From contig NZ_LMNW01000034.1 of assembly GCF_001423125.1 (NCBI RefSeq), positions 76,444 through 140,443 on the forward strand: 64,000 nucleotides of DNA. The letters run 5' to 3'. Position numbers and translations under genes: made by a program. The notes under the pieces are model-generated. The model did no database searches. It was given only the letters and a program-made list of their open reading frames with translations, and had not been told where the DNA came from. Shown here in pieces: positions 20,321 to 29,536 of this stretch. This DNA comes from Duganella sp. Leaf126 (GTDB lineage: Bacteria; Pseudomonadota; Gammaproteobacteria; Burkholderiales; Burkholderiaceae_D). The number at the start of each line of letters is the position of its first letter. The first letter of the stretch is position 1.

Positions 20321-20713
20321 ATGGCCCAGGCAGTTGCCCGCATCGGGCGCGAAACGTATGCCACCGAGATCGAGGTGGGCGGACACCGGCTGACCGGCGA
20401 CGAACCGGCGCGCAACGGCGGTCGCGACGCCGGCCCGGCCCCGTATGATTTTCTGCTGGCGGGGCTGGGCTCCTGCACCGCCATCACGCTGCGCATGTAT
20501 GCCGACCGCAAGCAGTGGCCGCTGGCGGCGGTGGAGGTCGGGCTGCGCCTGGCGCGCGGCGACGATGGCACCGTGATTGCCCGCACCCTGCGCCTGACCG
20601 GCGCGCTCGACGCCGACCAGGTGGCGCGGCTGGCCGACATCGCCGAACGCACGCCCGTCACGCTGACCCTGAAGCAGGGCGCGCGCATCGACACCACGGT
20701 GACTGCCGGTTAA
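20321..20713 (+). CDS. OsmC-family protein with only one of the two redox cysteines
   Basis: The 130-residue OsmC-fold protein belongs to the YhfA-like group. The first cysteine is present in GLGSCTAITLRMYADRK. The second, normally in a DKCPVHRTL motif, is replaced: the sequence reads ERTPVTLTL, so Cys, His and Arg are all lost. Family members reduce organic hydroperoxides with both cysteines; this one probably cannot use the same disulfide cycle. The ATG at 20321 has AAAGGAG at 20307-20313; an upstream in-frame ATG at 20300 lacks a site. Confidence 0.85.
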   Translation: MAQAVARIGRETYATEIEVGGHRLTGDEPARNGGRDAGPAPYDFLLAGLGSCTAITLRMYADRKQWPLAAVEVGLRLARGDDGTVIARTLRLTGALDADQVARLADIAERTPVTLTLKQGARIDTTVTAG

Positions 20714-20763
20714 ACCTGGTCAGCGCCGCGCGGTGTGCTGCCGCACATACCAAAACCGCGGGC

Positions 20764-20792
20764 TTGACTACTCTGGGGGCAGTTTCTACCCT
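20764..20792 (+). promoter_or_regulatory. sigma-70-type promoter for recQ
   Basis: TTGACT at 20764-20769 and TACCCT at 20787-20792 are separated by 17 bases. They lie 15 bases before the recQ start, so the leader would be very short. Confidence 0.5.
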
Positions 20793-20806
20793 TTAGAGAG
20801 TCTCCC

Positions 20807-22477
<1,671 letters not shown>

Positions 22478-23710
22478 CCTGCTGGTGATTGAAATTGTCG
22501 TCCGAGATCAGCACCAGGCTGGCATGGCCGTTGGCCAGGCGCGGACCGAAGGCCATGCCTTCGAGGTTGTCCACCCGCGCCAGCCCGGCCTGGTTCAGGT
22601 CCTGCACCAGCCGTTTGCGCATCGGCACATAGCTGGCGCCCTGCAAGGTCGATAGCTGGGCGATGTCGGTAGCGCCGTCCGTATCGACCTCGTACAACCG
22701 CACGTAGTTGTGGTAGATCCCCTTGTCGTCCTGCACGCCGGCGCGCTCGAGCACGAGCAGCCGCTCGTCGCCGAGCGCGACGATCTCGGAAATGCCGTTG
22801 TCGGCGTTCTTGCCGGCACCCGGCGTGGCGGGCAGCGCGTCGAGCCGATAAGCGTATTGTCCCAGCACCTTGCCGTCGCGCGCAAAGCGCGTGATGCGGT
22901 TGACCGCGCCCCGGTCCGGCGTGGGCACCGGGCCGTCCTGGTACATCGGCCCCTCCAGCGACACCCACAGCGAGTTGCCGTCCGGTGTGAAACCGAGGCC
23001 TTCGAAGCTCTGGTTGTTGCGCGGTCCGCGGCTGCGGTCCACCGCCACGTCGAACAGCGGCGGCAGCGGCAGCTCGTACTGCAGCCGGCCGTCGGCGCCG
23101 GCGCGGCGCACGAAAGGATTGAGATCGAGCGACACGTCGCCCTCGCTGCCGTACCAGATGGCGCCATCGCGCGGATCGACACGCAGCGTTTCCAGGTCGG
23201 CCACTGCGCCGCCGCGGCGGGCAAATTCGTCCTTGGACGGATACGGCGTGCCGTCGGCCTGCAGCAGCGTGGTGACGCCGGTCAGCTGCACGGCCTTGAA
23301 TGCCTGCAGATCGTAATCGAGCCGTGCGCGGTAGTAGCGCGCCGGGTTGTGCTCGGAGCGGTCGTCGCAGATCATTACCCAGTCGCCGTGCACGGCGTCG
23401 TAATCGATGCCGGACAGGCCGCCCACCATGGTGCCCTGGAACGGCATGCGCCATGGCAGGCGCTGTTCGCCGATCAGGCGCAGCGCGGAGATGGTGGCGG
23501 GCGTGCGCGCAGCCGGCGCCACTGCCGGCTCGGAAGCCGCCAATGCATCGGCGCCCAGCATCAGCAGGGCCGCGGCCAGCGCGGCGCGCAGGACGGACAA
23601 CAGCGGGGCAGGGCGCCGGGGGCGGGGCGAGGTCGAGGTCGAGGGCAGGGCCAAGAGCAAGGATAGGGACTGGGGCAGGGCGGCCATGACGTATGCTGAA
23701 AAAAACACGC

Positions 23711-23740
23711 AGTATAGCCGCCTCGGCGCCCGCCTGTCAG
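23711..23740 (-). promoter_or_regulatory. sigma-70-like promoter of the phytase-like gene
   Basis: On the minus strand CTGACA (23740-23735) and TATACT (23716-23711) are spaced by 18 bases, placing a start about 15-20 bases before the ATG at 23687. The -35 element is the first unit of the repeat array just upstream. Confidence 0.6.
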
Positions 23741-23810
23741 TCGTCTGTCGGTTGCCGCTCAGTTGCCGATCAGTTGCCTGTCAGTTGCCGATCCGTTGCC
23801 GGTCAGTGGC
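23734..23810. repeat. seven-unit 11-bp tandem repeat, CTGTCAG-TTGC type
   Basis: Read on the plus strand the array is seven copies of a 7-mer like CTGTCAG followed by a 4-mer like TTGC. The 7-mers are CTGTCAG, CTGTCGG, CGCTCAG, CGATCAG, CTGTCAG, CGATCCG and CGGTCAG; the 4-mer is TTGC in five units, TCGT in the first and TGGC in the last. It sits between the stop of the CobW gene and the promoter of the phytase-like gene. The 11-base period puts every unit on one face of the helix. Confidence 0.9.
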
Positions 23811-23827
23811 CTTGCGATCGCGTGGAT

Positions 23828-25084
23828 TCAGGCCAGATATTCTTCGAAGTCGTCTTCCCGGGTCCAGGCCGGGAATGGGTCGGCAAAGCTGCGCCACGCG
23901 GCAGCGCCGGCGGCCAGCTCGCGGTCGGTGAGCACGCAGCGGCGGAAGGCTGCTTCGAGCGCCGCGCGGTCCAGGTCGGCGCCGATGAAGACCAGTTCGT
24001 TCTGGCGGTCGCCGAACGGTTCCACCCAGGCTGCTTCGATGCCGGCGCGGTCGGCGTCGCCCACCGGCGGCCAGTCGGCGCGGTCGCTGGCAGCCCACCA
24101 TTGTCCCACCGGTTCGACCGAGGCGATGCGTCCTGCCCGTGAATAGGCGACCGCCCAATCGGGCCGGCTGGCAAACCAGACATAACCCTTGGCGCGTATC
24201 AGCCCTGGCAAGGCCAGGTCGAGGAAGTCGTTGAAGCGCAGCGGGTGCAGCGGCCGGCGTTCGCGCACGACAAAACTGTTGATGCCATATTCTTCGGTCT
24301 CCGGCGCGTGGAGGCCGGCCAGTTCGCGCGCCCAGCCGGCCATCTGGCTGGCCTTGTCGAGATCGAACTTGCCGGTGCCGAGCAGCTGGTGCAGCGGTAC
24401 CCGGCCCCGCTCGGCCAGCACCATGGTGGCGGTGGGATTGAGCGCCTTGATCACGGCGCGCACGGCGCCCATCTGTTCGATCGTCACCAGGTCGGTCTTG
24501 CTGACCACGATGACGTCGGCGAACTCGATCTGCTCCGACAGCAGCGCCGCCAGCGTGCGGTCGTCGCCTTCGCCGGCACTTTGTCCGCGCTGGGCCAGGA
24601 AGTCGGCGCCATTGTAATCGTTGAGCAGGTTGAGCGCATCGACCACGGTGACCATGGTGTCGATGCGGGCGACGTCGTTGAGCGACTCGCCGTGCTCGTC
24701 GGCGAAGTCGAAGGTAGCGGCCACCGGCATCGGTTCGCCCACGCCGGTCGATTCGATCAGCAGGTAGTCGAAGCGGTTCTCGGCGGCCAGCTTGCGCACT
24801 TCGAGCAGCAGGTCTTCGCGCAGCGTGCAGCAGATGCAGCCGTTGCTCATTTCGACCATTTTTTCCTCGGTGCGCGACAGCGCGGCGCCGGCATTGGCGG
24901 TGCCGTGACGCAGCAGCGATGCGTCGATATTGACCTCGCTCATGTCGTTGACGATCACGGCCACCCGCAAACCTTCGCGGTTGGCCAGCACATGGTTGAG
25001 CAGGGTGGTCTTGCCGGCGCCGAGAAAGCCGGAGAGAACGGTCACGGGAAGCCGCGTGTCGGCCAGTGGGTGCAGGGTGGTCAT
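23828..25084 (-). CDS. CobW/COG0523 GTPase, putative zinc metallochaperone
   Basis: The 418-residue GTPase has a P-loop (SGFLGAGKTTLLNH), the metal-binding CxCC motif in NGCICCTLRED, switch ESTGVGEP and base motif SKTDL, plus a C-terminal CobW domain. This branch passes zinc or another metal to client enzymes. It lies downstream of zur on the same strand, with two strong dyad operators in the gap, which points to zinc-starvation induction. I chose the ATG at 25084; a TTG at 25108 would start inside the proximal operator. Confidence 0.9.
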   Translation of the reverse strand: MTTLHPLADTRLPVTVLSGFLGAGKTTLLNHVLANREGLRVAVIVNDMSEVNIDASLLRHGTANAGAALSRTEEKMVEMSNGCICCTLREDLLLEVRKLAAENRFDYLLIESTGVGEPMPVAATFDFADEHGESLNDVARIDTMVTVVDALNLLNDYNGADFLAQRGQSAGEGDDRTLAALLSEQIEFADVIVVSKTDLVTIEQMGAVRAVIKALNPTATMVLAERGRVPLHQLLGTGKFDLDKASQMAGWARELAGLHAPETEEYGINSFVVRERRPLHPLRFNDFLDLALPGLIRAKGYVWFASRPDWAVAYSRAGRIASVEPVGQWWAASDRADWPPVGDADRAGIEAAWVEPFGDRQNELVFIGADLDRAALEAAFRRCVLTDRELAAGAAAWRSFADPFPAWTREDDFEEYLA

Positions 25085-25102
25085 GGAAGGCCTGGAAAGT
25101 AA

Positions 25103-25119
25103 ATGCAATCGAGTTGCAT
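25103..25119. promoter_or_regulatory. operator dyad 1 before the CobW-type gene (probable Zur site)
   Basis: ATGCAA-TCGAG-TTGCAT is a perfect 6+5+6 dyad located 19 bases before the ATG of the CobW-type gene. Its half-sites are identical to those of the dyad at 25141-25157. Fur-family proteins bind dyads of this size, and zur is the adjacent gene. Confidence 0.8.
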
Positions 25120-25140
25120 CATAAGCCGTCCTCGCCGCTA

Positions 25141-25157
25141 ATGCAAGCCTATTGCAT
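25141..25157. promoter_or_regulatory. operator dyad 2 before the CobW-type gene (probable Zur site)
   Basis: ATGCAA-GCCTA-TTGCAT has the same half-sites and 5-base spacer length as dyad 1; centres are 38 bases apart. It lies between the zur stop (25187) and the CobW-type gene, so a promoter between or around the pair would be repressed when zinc is plentiful. Confidence 0.8.
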
Positions 25158-25186
25158 CTTCAGTGGAGGGGGAATGCGGTGACGCC

Positions 25187-25615
25187 TTATTTTTTGGCGG
25201 CGCAGTGCGGGCAGGTGCCCTTGATCAGAAAATCCATTTCCTGGCTCTGGAAGCCGCTCGGCAGCTTGATCGTGCGTGGCAGGGGCACGTCGGTGAAGCA
25301 GGTGACTTCCTCGCAGCGGGTGCACTGGAAATGCGCGTGCTCGTGCGAGTGATGGCCGGCACCGGCGCGGAAGCGCCAGACCTGGTCGGCTCCGGCGATG
25401 CGGTGTACCAGCTCATTATCGGTCAGCCACTCGAGCACCCGGTACAGCGTGACCGAGTCGAGCGCATCGTCTGACAGCAGGGCCTGGATATCGTGATGGG
25501 TCAGCGACTTTTCCTGCCGCATCAGGCAGTCGAGCACGGTCACCCGCTGGCGCGTCACGCGTGCCCCGGTAGCGCGGATCAGTGTTTCTGCCTGGTCTGA
25601 GATCGAAGTTTGCAT
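25187..25615 (-). CDS. zur: zinc uptake regulator, Fur family (Zur)
   Basis: The 142-residue Fur-family repressor has a winged helix (about residues 15-80, TRQRVTVLDCL, DSVTLYRVLEWL) and a zinc-binding dimerisation domain. The cysteine pairs CTRC and CPHC hold structural zinc, and the His-rich loop HHSHEHAHF supplies regulatory-site ligands. Its position beside a CobW-family GTPase and paired operators supports Zur rather than Fur or PerR. I chose the ATG at 25615 (MQTSISDQAE) because longer frames start inside the upstream palindrome. It probably autoregulates. Confidence 0.9.
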   Translation of the reverse strand: MQTSISDQAETLIRATGARVTRQRVTVLDCLMRQEKSLTHHDIQALLSDDALDSVTLYRVLEWLTDNELVHRIAGADQVWRFRAGAGHHSHEHAHFQCTRCEEVTCFTDVPLPRTIKLPSGFQSQEMDFLIKGTCPHCAAKK

Positions 25616-25626
25616 GACGCTTATGT

Positions 25627-25638
25627 TACCACGTGGTA
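25627..25638. promoter_or_regulatory. 12-bp palindrome just before zur
   Basis: TACCACGTGGTA is a perfect palindrome centred 18 bases upstream of the zur ATG. Its sequence differs from the ATGCAA/TTGCAT dyads, so it may bind a different regulator. Confidence 0.55.
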
Positions 25639-25848
25639 CCAGTAGGGGTCTGGACATCGCATCGTGCCTGCGGCAGCGCAGAAGATGTCTTGATGTCAAC
25701 GTAGGACAAGGACGACATTTCCTCTTGCTTGGAGCCTACATTTGCCTACATGCCGCTCCTATACCGGCGGATCGGCCTGCTAGATATAGTGTCATCAACG
25801 GTGAGCAAGAAACAAAGTCACCCACACCATTATCAGAAGGCAGACACC

Positions 25849-26631
25849 ATGAACGCATACCACACCACCTCCGCAACGACTTCCGCCAAGGCCATCGCAG
25901 GCAACGGCGGTGCCGGTTCGCAGATCAGTCTGATTGGCGCGCAACAGAACGACCTGCTGCGCGCGCTGTCGCGCGAGGACCTGCTGGCCCTGTGCAGCGA
26001 GCTGGAGTTGGTGGCGTTGCCTGCCGGTAAACATCTGTTCGACTTCGGCGACAAGGTCGAATACACCTACTTCCCGACCAATGCGATCGTCTCGCTGCAA
26101 TACGTGATGGAAGACGGCGCCACCACGGAGATCGCCGTGGTTGGCCGCGAGGGCGTGGTCGGCGTGGCGCTGTACCCGACCGAGCGTGCGGCCTACTCGG
26201 CCGTGGTGGAAGCAGCCGGTTACGGCTACCGCCTGCGTACCGACGTGCTGCGCGACGTGTTCTACGCCGGCGGTCCGCTGGCTCAGCAACTGATGCGCTA
26301 CACCAGCGTCATGTTCGCCCAGCTGGCGCAAAGCGTGGCTGGCAGCCGTCATACCAGCATCGAGCAAAAGCTGTGCCGCTGGCTGCTCGAGCGTCTGGAC
26401 CGCTCGATGAGCAACGAATTGAAAGTGACCCAGGAAATGATCGCCAACATGCTGGGTGTGCGCCGCGAAAGCGTCACCGGCGCCGCCGGCAAGCTGGCCG
26501 AGGAAGGACTGATCTCCTACCGCCGGGGCTGCGTGACCGTGCTGGACCGTGCAGGCATGGAAGCGCGCGCAGGCAGCTGCTACCAGGTCGGCCGCAACAA
26601 GACCGCCGGCGTGGAGCAGCGCGCTGCGTAA
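25849..26631 (+). CDS. Crp/Fnr-family transcription regulator
   Basis: The 260-residue protein has a cyclic-nucleotide-binding-fold domain (about residues 40-160, e.g. GKHLFDFGDKVEYTYFP) and a Crp-type winged helix (about 185-245, VTQEMIANMLGVRRESVTGAAGKL). The phosphate-binding GE-R-T/S signature of true cAMP sensors is not evident and there are no Fnr-type N-terminal cysteines, so the effector is unknown. The first ~30 residues are Thr/Ala/Gly-rich. The ATG at 25849 is favoured over an upstream start at 25729. It is monocistronic. Confidence 0.88.
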   Translation: MNAYHTTSATTSAKAIAGNGGAGSQISLIGAQQNDLLRALSREDLLALCSELELVALPAGKHLFDFGDKVEYTYFPTNAIVSLQYVMEDGATTEIAVVGREGVVGVALYPTERAAYSAVVEAAGYGYRLRTDVLRDVFYAGGPLAQQLMRYTSVMFAQLAQSVAGSRHTSIEQKLCRWLLERLDRSMSNELKVTQEMIANMLGVRRESVTGAAGKLAEEGLISYRRGCVTVLDRAGMEARAGSCYQVGRNKTAGVEQRAA

Positions 26632-26668
26632 GACGGAAATGCCTGCGGAGTTTTGAGCGACTGAACGA

Positions 26669-26893
26669 TCAATGCAGGACGCGGGACGGCGGATTGACCA
26701 GGAATCCGCTGAACTGCACGTGGTGGGCAGGGCGGCTTGCCATGTTGTCGAGCTTGCGCTGAACCAGCTTGTGCCAGGCAGCAGCCCACCGTGCGGCCAG
26801 TTCCGATTCTTCGGCCGACTGTGCGCACAGCGTTCGTTCGACGGCGATCTTTTGACGGTACAGGGCGCGGGTAGCGTTCATCATGGTGGTCAT
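26669..26893 (-). CDS. small helical protein, unknown function
   Basis: The frame encodes 74 residues from MTTMMNATRALYRQKIAVER, with heptad-like Leu/Ala spacing suggesting a helix rich in Arg and Gln, then a Pro/His tail. There is no membrane segment or signal. It is convergent with the Crp/Fnr gene, ending 37 bases after that stop. I do not recognise a family; composition and codon use resemble neighbouring genes. Alternative ATGs lie at 26884 and 26881. Confidence 0.45.
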   Translation of the reverse strand: MTTMMNATRALYRQKIAVERTLCAQSAEESELAARWAAAWHKLVQRKLDNMASRPAHHVQFSGFLVNPPSRVLH

Positions 26894-27007
26894 ATCGGGC
26901 TCGGCTTGACAGTTGTTGAGTGGAAAGCAAGTCCATTTTGCCCGCCCTGAACGGTTTTGAATGTGCGCCATTTCACCCAAGCACTGCTGTACACCAACTC
27001 TTCAGTG

Positions 27008-27058
27008 TAAAATAGGTCTGCTGCGTTGCATCAATGATGCTTCGCAGCTATTTTTTTT
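27008..27058 (+). terminator. intrinsic-terminator hairpin in the SulP leader (possible attenuator)
   Basis: GCTGCG-TT-GCATC-AAT-GATGC-TT-CGCAGC folds into a strong stem (27020-27048) followed by TATTTTTTTT (27049-27058). A TAAAAT -10-like element lies just before it at 27008-27013, and the SulP ATG is 48 bases after it. Because no plus-strand gene ends here, the hairpin belongs to a leader RNA and not to an upstream gene's 3' end. Confidence 0.75.
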
Positions 27059-27106
27059 GCACGCCGTTCGCGTGTGTCGCCCTGGATCCCTTTCCTGTCC
27101 GCTTCT

Positions 27107-28555
27107 ATGTCGTCCAAAGATTTGACAAAAAACGCCCTGGCTGGTCTCACCACGTCGTTTGCACTAGTCCCCGAATGCATCGCTTTTGCGCTGGTCGCCC
27201 ATCTCAACCCGCTGGTTGGACTGTATGGCGCCTTTTTCATCTGCACGATCACTGCCATCTTCGGCGGTCGCCCCGGCATGATCTCCGGCGCTGCCGGTTC
27301 AATGGCGGTGGTGATCGTGGCGCTGGTGGCCCAGCATGGTCTGCAGTATTTCCTGGCGACAGTGGTGCTGAGCGGCATCATCATGCTGCTGTTCGGGGTG
27401 CTGCGCCTGGGTAAGCTGGTCAGCATGGTGCCGCACCCGGTCATGCTGGGCTTTGTCAATGGGCTGGCGATCGTCATTGCCTGGTCGCAGCTGCAGCATT
27501 TCCGCGTCGACGGCGGCTGGCTCAGCGGCGCTGCCATGGGGTGGATGTGCGCTCTGGTGGCGCTGACCATGGCCATCGTCTACCTGCTGCCGCGCGTCAC
27601 GCGCGCCGTGCCGCCGGCCCTGGTGGCGATCGTGGGCGTCGGCCTGCTGGCCGAACTGCTGCACCTGCCGGTGCGCACGCTCGGCGACATGGCCACGATA
27701 GCCGGCGGCCTGCCGACTTTCAACGTGCCGCAACTGCCGCTGACCATGGAAACGCTGCGCATCGTGCTGCCGTACGCGCTGCTGATGGCGGTGGTCGGCC
27801 TGCTCGAGACGCTGCTCACCTTTAACCTGACCGACGAAATCACCGAAACCCGCGGCTTGCCGAACCGCGAATGCGTGGCGCTGGGGGCAGCCAATGTCGC
27901 CTCGGGCCTGTTCGGCGGCATGGGCGGTTGCGCCATGATCGGCCAGACCATGATCAACTTGAGTTCGGGCGGCCGCACGCGGGTGTCCGGTACGGTGGCC
28001 GGCGTCATGATCCTGTTGTTCATCCTGTTCCTGTCGCCGCTGATCGAGCGCATACCGCTGGCGGCGCTGGTGGGCGTGATGTTCGTGGTGGCGCAGCAGA
28101 CCTTTGCCTGGAGTTCGCTGCAAGTGCTGGGCAAGGTGCCGCGCCATGATGCGCTGCTGATCGTGGTGGTCACCTGCATCACCGTGGCGACCGATCTTGC
28201 CGTGGCGGTGCTGTGCGGGATCGTGATCGCGGCGCTCAGCTTTGCCTGGCGCCACGCGCGCGAGGTGCGCACGGATGCCGTGCTCGATGCGGCCGGGGTC
28301 AAGCACTACACGCCGCACGGCACGCTGTTTTTCGCCTCGATTGCCCACTTCAACGATCTGTTCTCGCCGCACGATGACCCGCAGACGGTGGTGCTCGATT
28401 GCCGCCACCTGCGCCTGGTCGATCATTCGGCGGTGGTGGCGGTGGCCGCGCTGAGCGAGCGCTACGTGCGCGCCGGTAAGTGCCTCCAGGTGCAGCACCT
28501 GTCGCCGCGCTGCGAACAGCTGCTGCAGCGCGCCGGCGTGCCGGTGACCGCCTGA
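27107..28555 (+). CDS. SulP-family anion transporter with STAS domain
   Basis: The 482-residue inner-membrane protein has about 10-14 hydrophobic segments, the SulP motif near PECIAFALVAHLNPLVGLYGAFF, and a cytoplasmic STAS domain (about 395-482, TVVLDCRHLRLVDHSAVVAVA). It likely transports sulfate, bicarbonate or a dicarboxylate; the sequence does not distinguish these. The Ser usually phosphorylated in STAS anti-sigma antagonists is in the HSA position here. I chose the ATG at 27107 over a GTG at 27074. An attenuator-like hairpin precedes it. Confidence 0.9.
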   Translation: MSSKDLTKNALAGLTTSFALVPECIAFALVAHLNPLVGLYGAFFICTITAIFGGRPGMISGAAGSMAVVIVALVAQHGLQYFLATVVLSGIIMLLFGVLRLGKLVSMVPHPVMLGFVNGLAIVIAWSQLQHFRVDGGWLSGAAMGWMCALVALTMAIVYLLPRVTRAVPPALVAIVGVGLLAELLHLPVRTLGDMATIAGGLPTFNVPQLPLTMETLRIVLPYALLMAVVGLLETLLTFNLTDEITETRGLPNRECVALGAANVASGLFGGMGGCAMIGQTMINLSSGGRTRVSGTVAGVMILLFILFLSPLIERIPLAALVGVMFVVAQQTFAWSSLQVLGKVPRHDALLIVVVTCITVATDLAVAVLCGIVIAALSFAWRHAREVRTDAVLDAAGVKHYTPHGTLFFASIAHFNDLFSPHDDPQTVVLDCRHLRLVDHSAVVAVAALSERYVRAGKCLQVQHLSPRCEQLLQRAGVPVTA

Positions 28556-28599
28556 AGCGTTCGTGGTATTCTGCGCATCCCCGACAGAAGAGCGTTCCA

Positions 28600-28827
28600 A
28601 TGCAGATAGCAACCATCATCAGCCTGGCCGGCACCGTCACCTGCGTCGGCCTGTTCGCCAAACAGAAGGAATGGGTCCTGGCCACCGCGTTTGCCTTCGG
28701 CGCCGCCTTCACCGCGCTGGGCGCCTTGCGCCCGTCGTTCGTGCCCGGCTACCTGATCCCCTGGTGCGCCTACACCTTCTTCGCCCTTGCGGCGATCGAG
28801 TTCATTCGCAAGGTCATCCTTAAGTAG
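28600..28827 (+). CDS. small two-helix membrane protein, unknown function
   Basis: The 75-residue protein starting MQIATIISLAGTVTCVGLFA has two or three hydrophobic stretches (about 4-20, 25-42 and 50-68) and a basic end (RKVILK). It begins 44 bases after the SulP stop and may be co-transcribed. I do not recognise a family. A longer in-frame start at 28480 would overlap the SulP coding region and is unlikely. Confidence 0.6.
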   Translation: MQIATIISLAGTVTCVGLFAKQKEWVLATAFAFGAAFTALGALRPSFVPGYLIPWCAYTFFALAAIEFIRKVILK

Positions 28828-28834
28828 GCGGATG

Positions 28835-28862
28835 CAAAAACGCCCGGCGCGCAGGCCGGGCA
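28835..28862 (-). terminator. intrinsic terminator for the OmpA-family gene
   Basis: GCCCGGC (28842-28848) pairs with GCCGGGC (28855-28861). Read on the minus strand the stem is followed by CGTTTTTGC, giving a T-run. It begins 31 bases after the stop of the gene at 28892. Confidence 0.8.
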
Positions 28863-28891
28863 TTCCAGGAAACTGCGCTGACGCGCCGGTA

Positions 28892-29422
28892 TTACTTGCT
28901 TGGGTAGACGATGTCGTCGCGGCGGTTCTGGGCGCGCGATTCTTCATCGGAGCCGGTTGCTTTCGGCTTTTCCTTGCCGTAGCTGACGGCTTCCATCTGG
29001 CTGTCTTTCACGCCTTGTACTTTCAGGGCGGTGATCAGCGCCTGCGCGCGTTTCTGGCCCAGGGCCAGGTTGTACTCGGCGCTGCCGCGATCATCGGTGT
29101 TGCCTTCGACTTTGATCGACACGTTAGGGTTGGCGGCCAGGAATTTACCGTGGTCGGCCACCAGTGCATCGAATTCAGGCTTGACCGTGTACTTGTCGAA
29201 GTCGAAGTAGACGCTGCGGTTTTTGTAGATCGAGCTGTTTGGATCCAGGTAGGCGGCCAGTGGCGCCTGGACTGGTGCGGCGACCGGCGCAGGTGCTGGT
29301 GCAGGTGCTGGCGCAGCCTTGACTGGCTCAGGTGCCGGTGCTGGTGCCGGTGCCGGGGTCGAGCAGGCGCTCAGCAGGGCTACGGTGCAGGCTGCCAGCA
29401 GGATGTTGGTGTTTGCTTTCAT
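28892..29422 (-). CDS. OmpA/Pal-family peptidoglycan-binding lipoprotein
   Basis: This 176-residue outer-membrane lipoprotein has a signal with lipobox LLSAC at Cys20, then a Pro/Ala repeat linker (about 21-55). An OmpA C-terminal domain follows, with YFDFDKYTV and the peptidoglycan-binding stretch VEGNTDDRGSAEYNLALGQKRA. It would tie the outer membrane to the cell wall. It is not in a tol-pal operon, so it is a Pal paralogue. GGGAG lies about 9 bases before the ATG at 29422. The Pro/Ala linker comes from a repetitive DNA tract at about 29280-29360. Confidence 0.9.
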   Translation of the reverse strand: MKANTNILLAACTVALLSACSTPAPAPAPAPEPVKAAPAPAPAPAPVAAPVQAPLAAYLDPNSSIYKNRSVYFDFDKYTVKPEFDALVADHGKFLAANPNVSIKVEGNTDDRGSAEYNLALGQKRAQALITALKVQGVKDSQMEAVSYGKEKPKATGSDEESRAQNRRDDIVYPSK

Positions 29423-29536
29423 CGATATACTCCCGATTCGAATTATGTTGTGGGGCACACTAAAAGGTGTGAGGCTGTCAAGCCAGCCGCGAGCGATATT
29501 ATATAAGGTTTCTCTGGATATAATTGGCGCGCTGCA

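Noticed and set aside
29280..29360. GGTGCTGGTGCAGGTGC-type repeat as a regulatory element
   Set aside because: It encodes the Pro/Ala linker of the OmpA-family lipoprotein and needs no other explanation.
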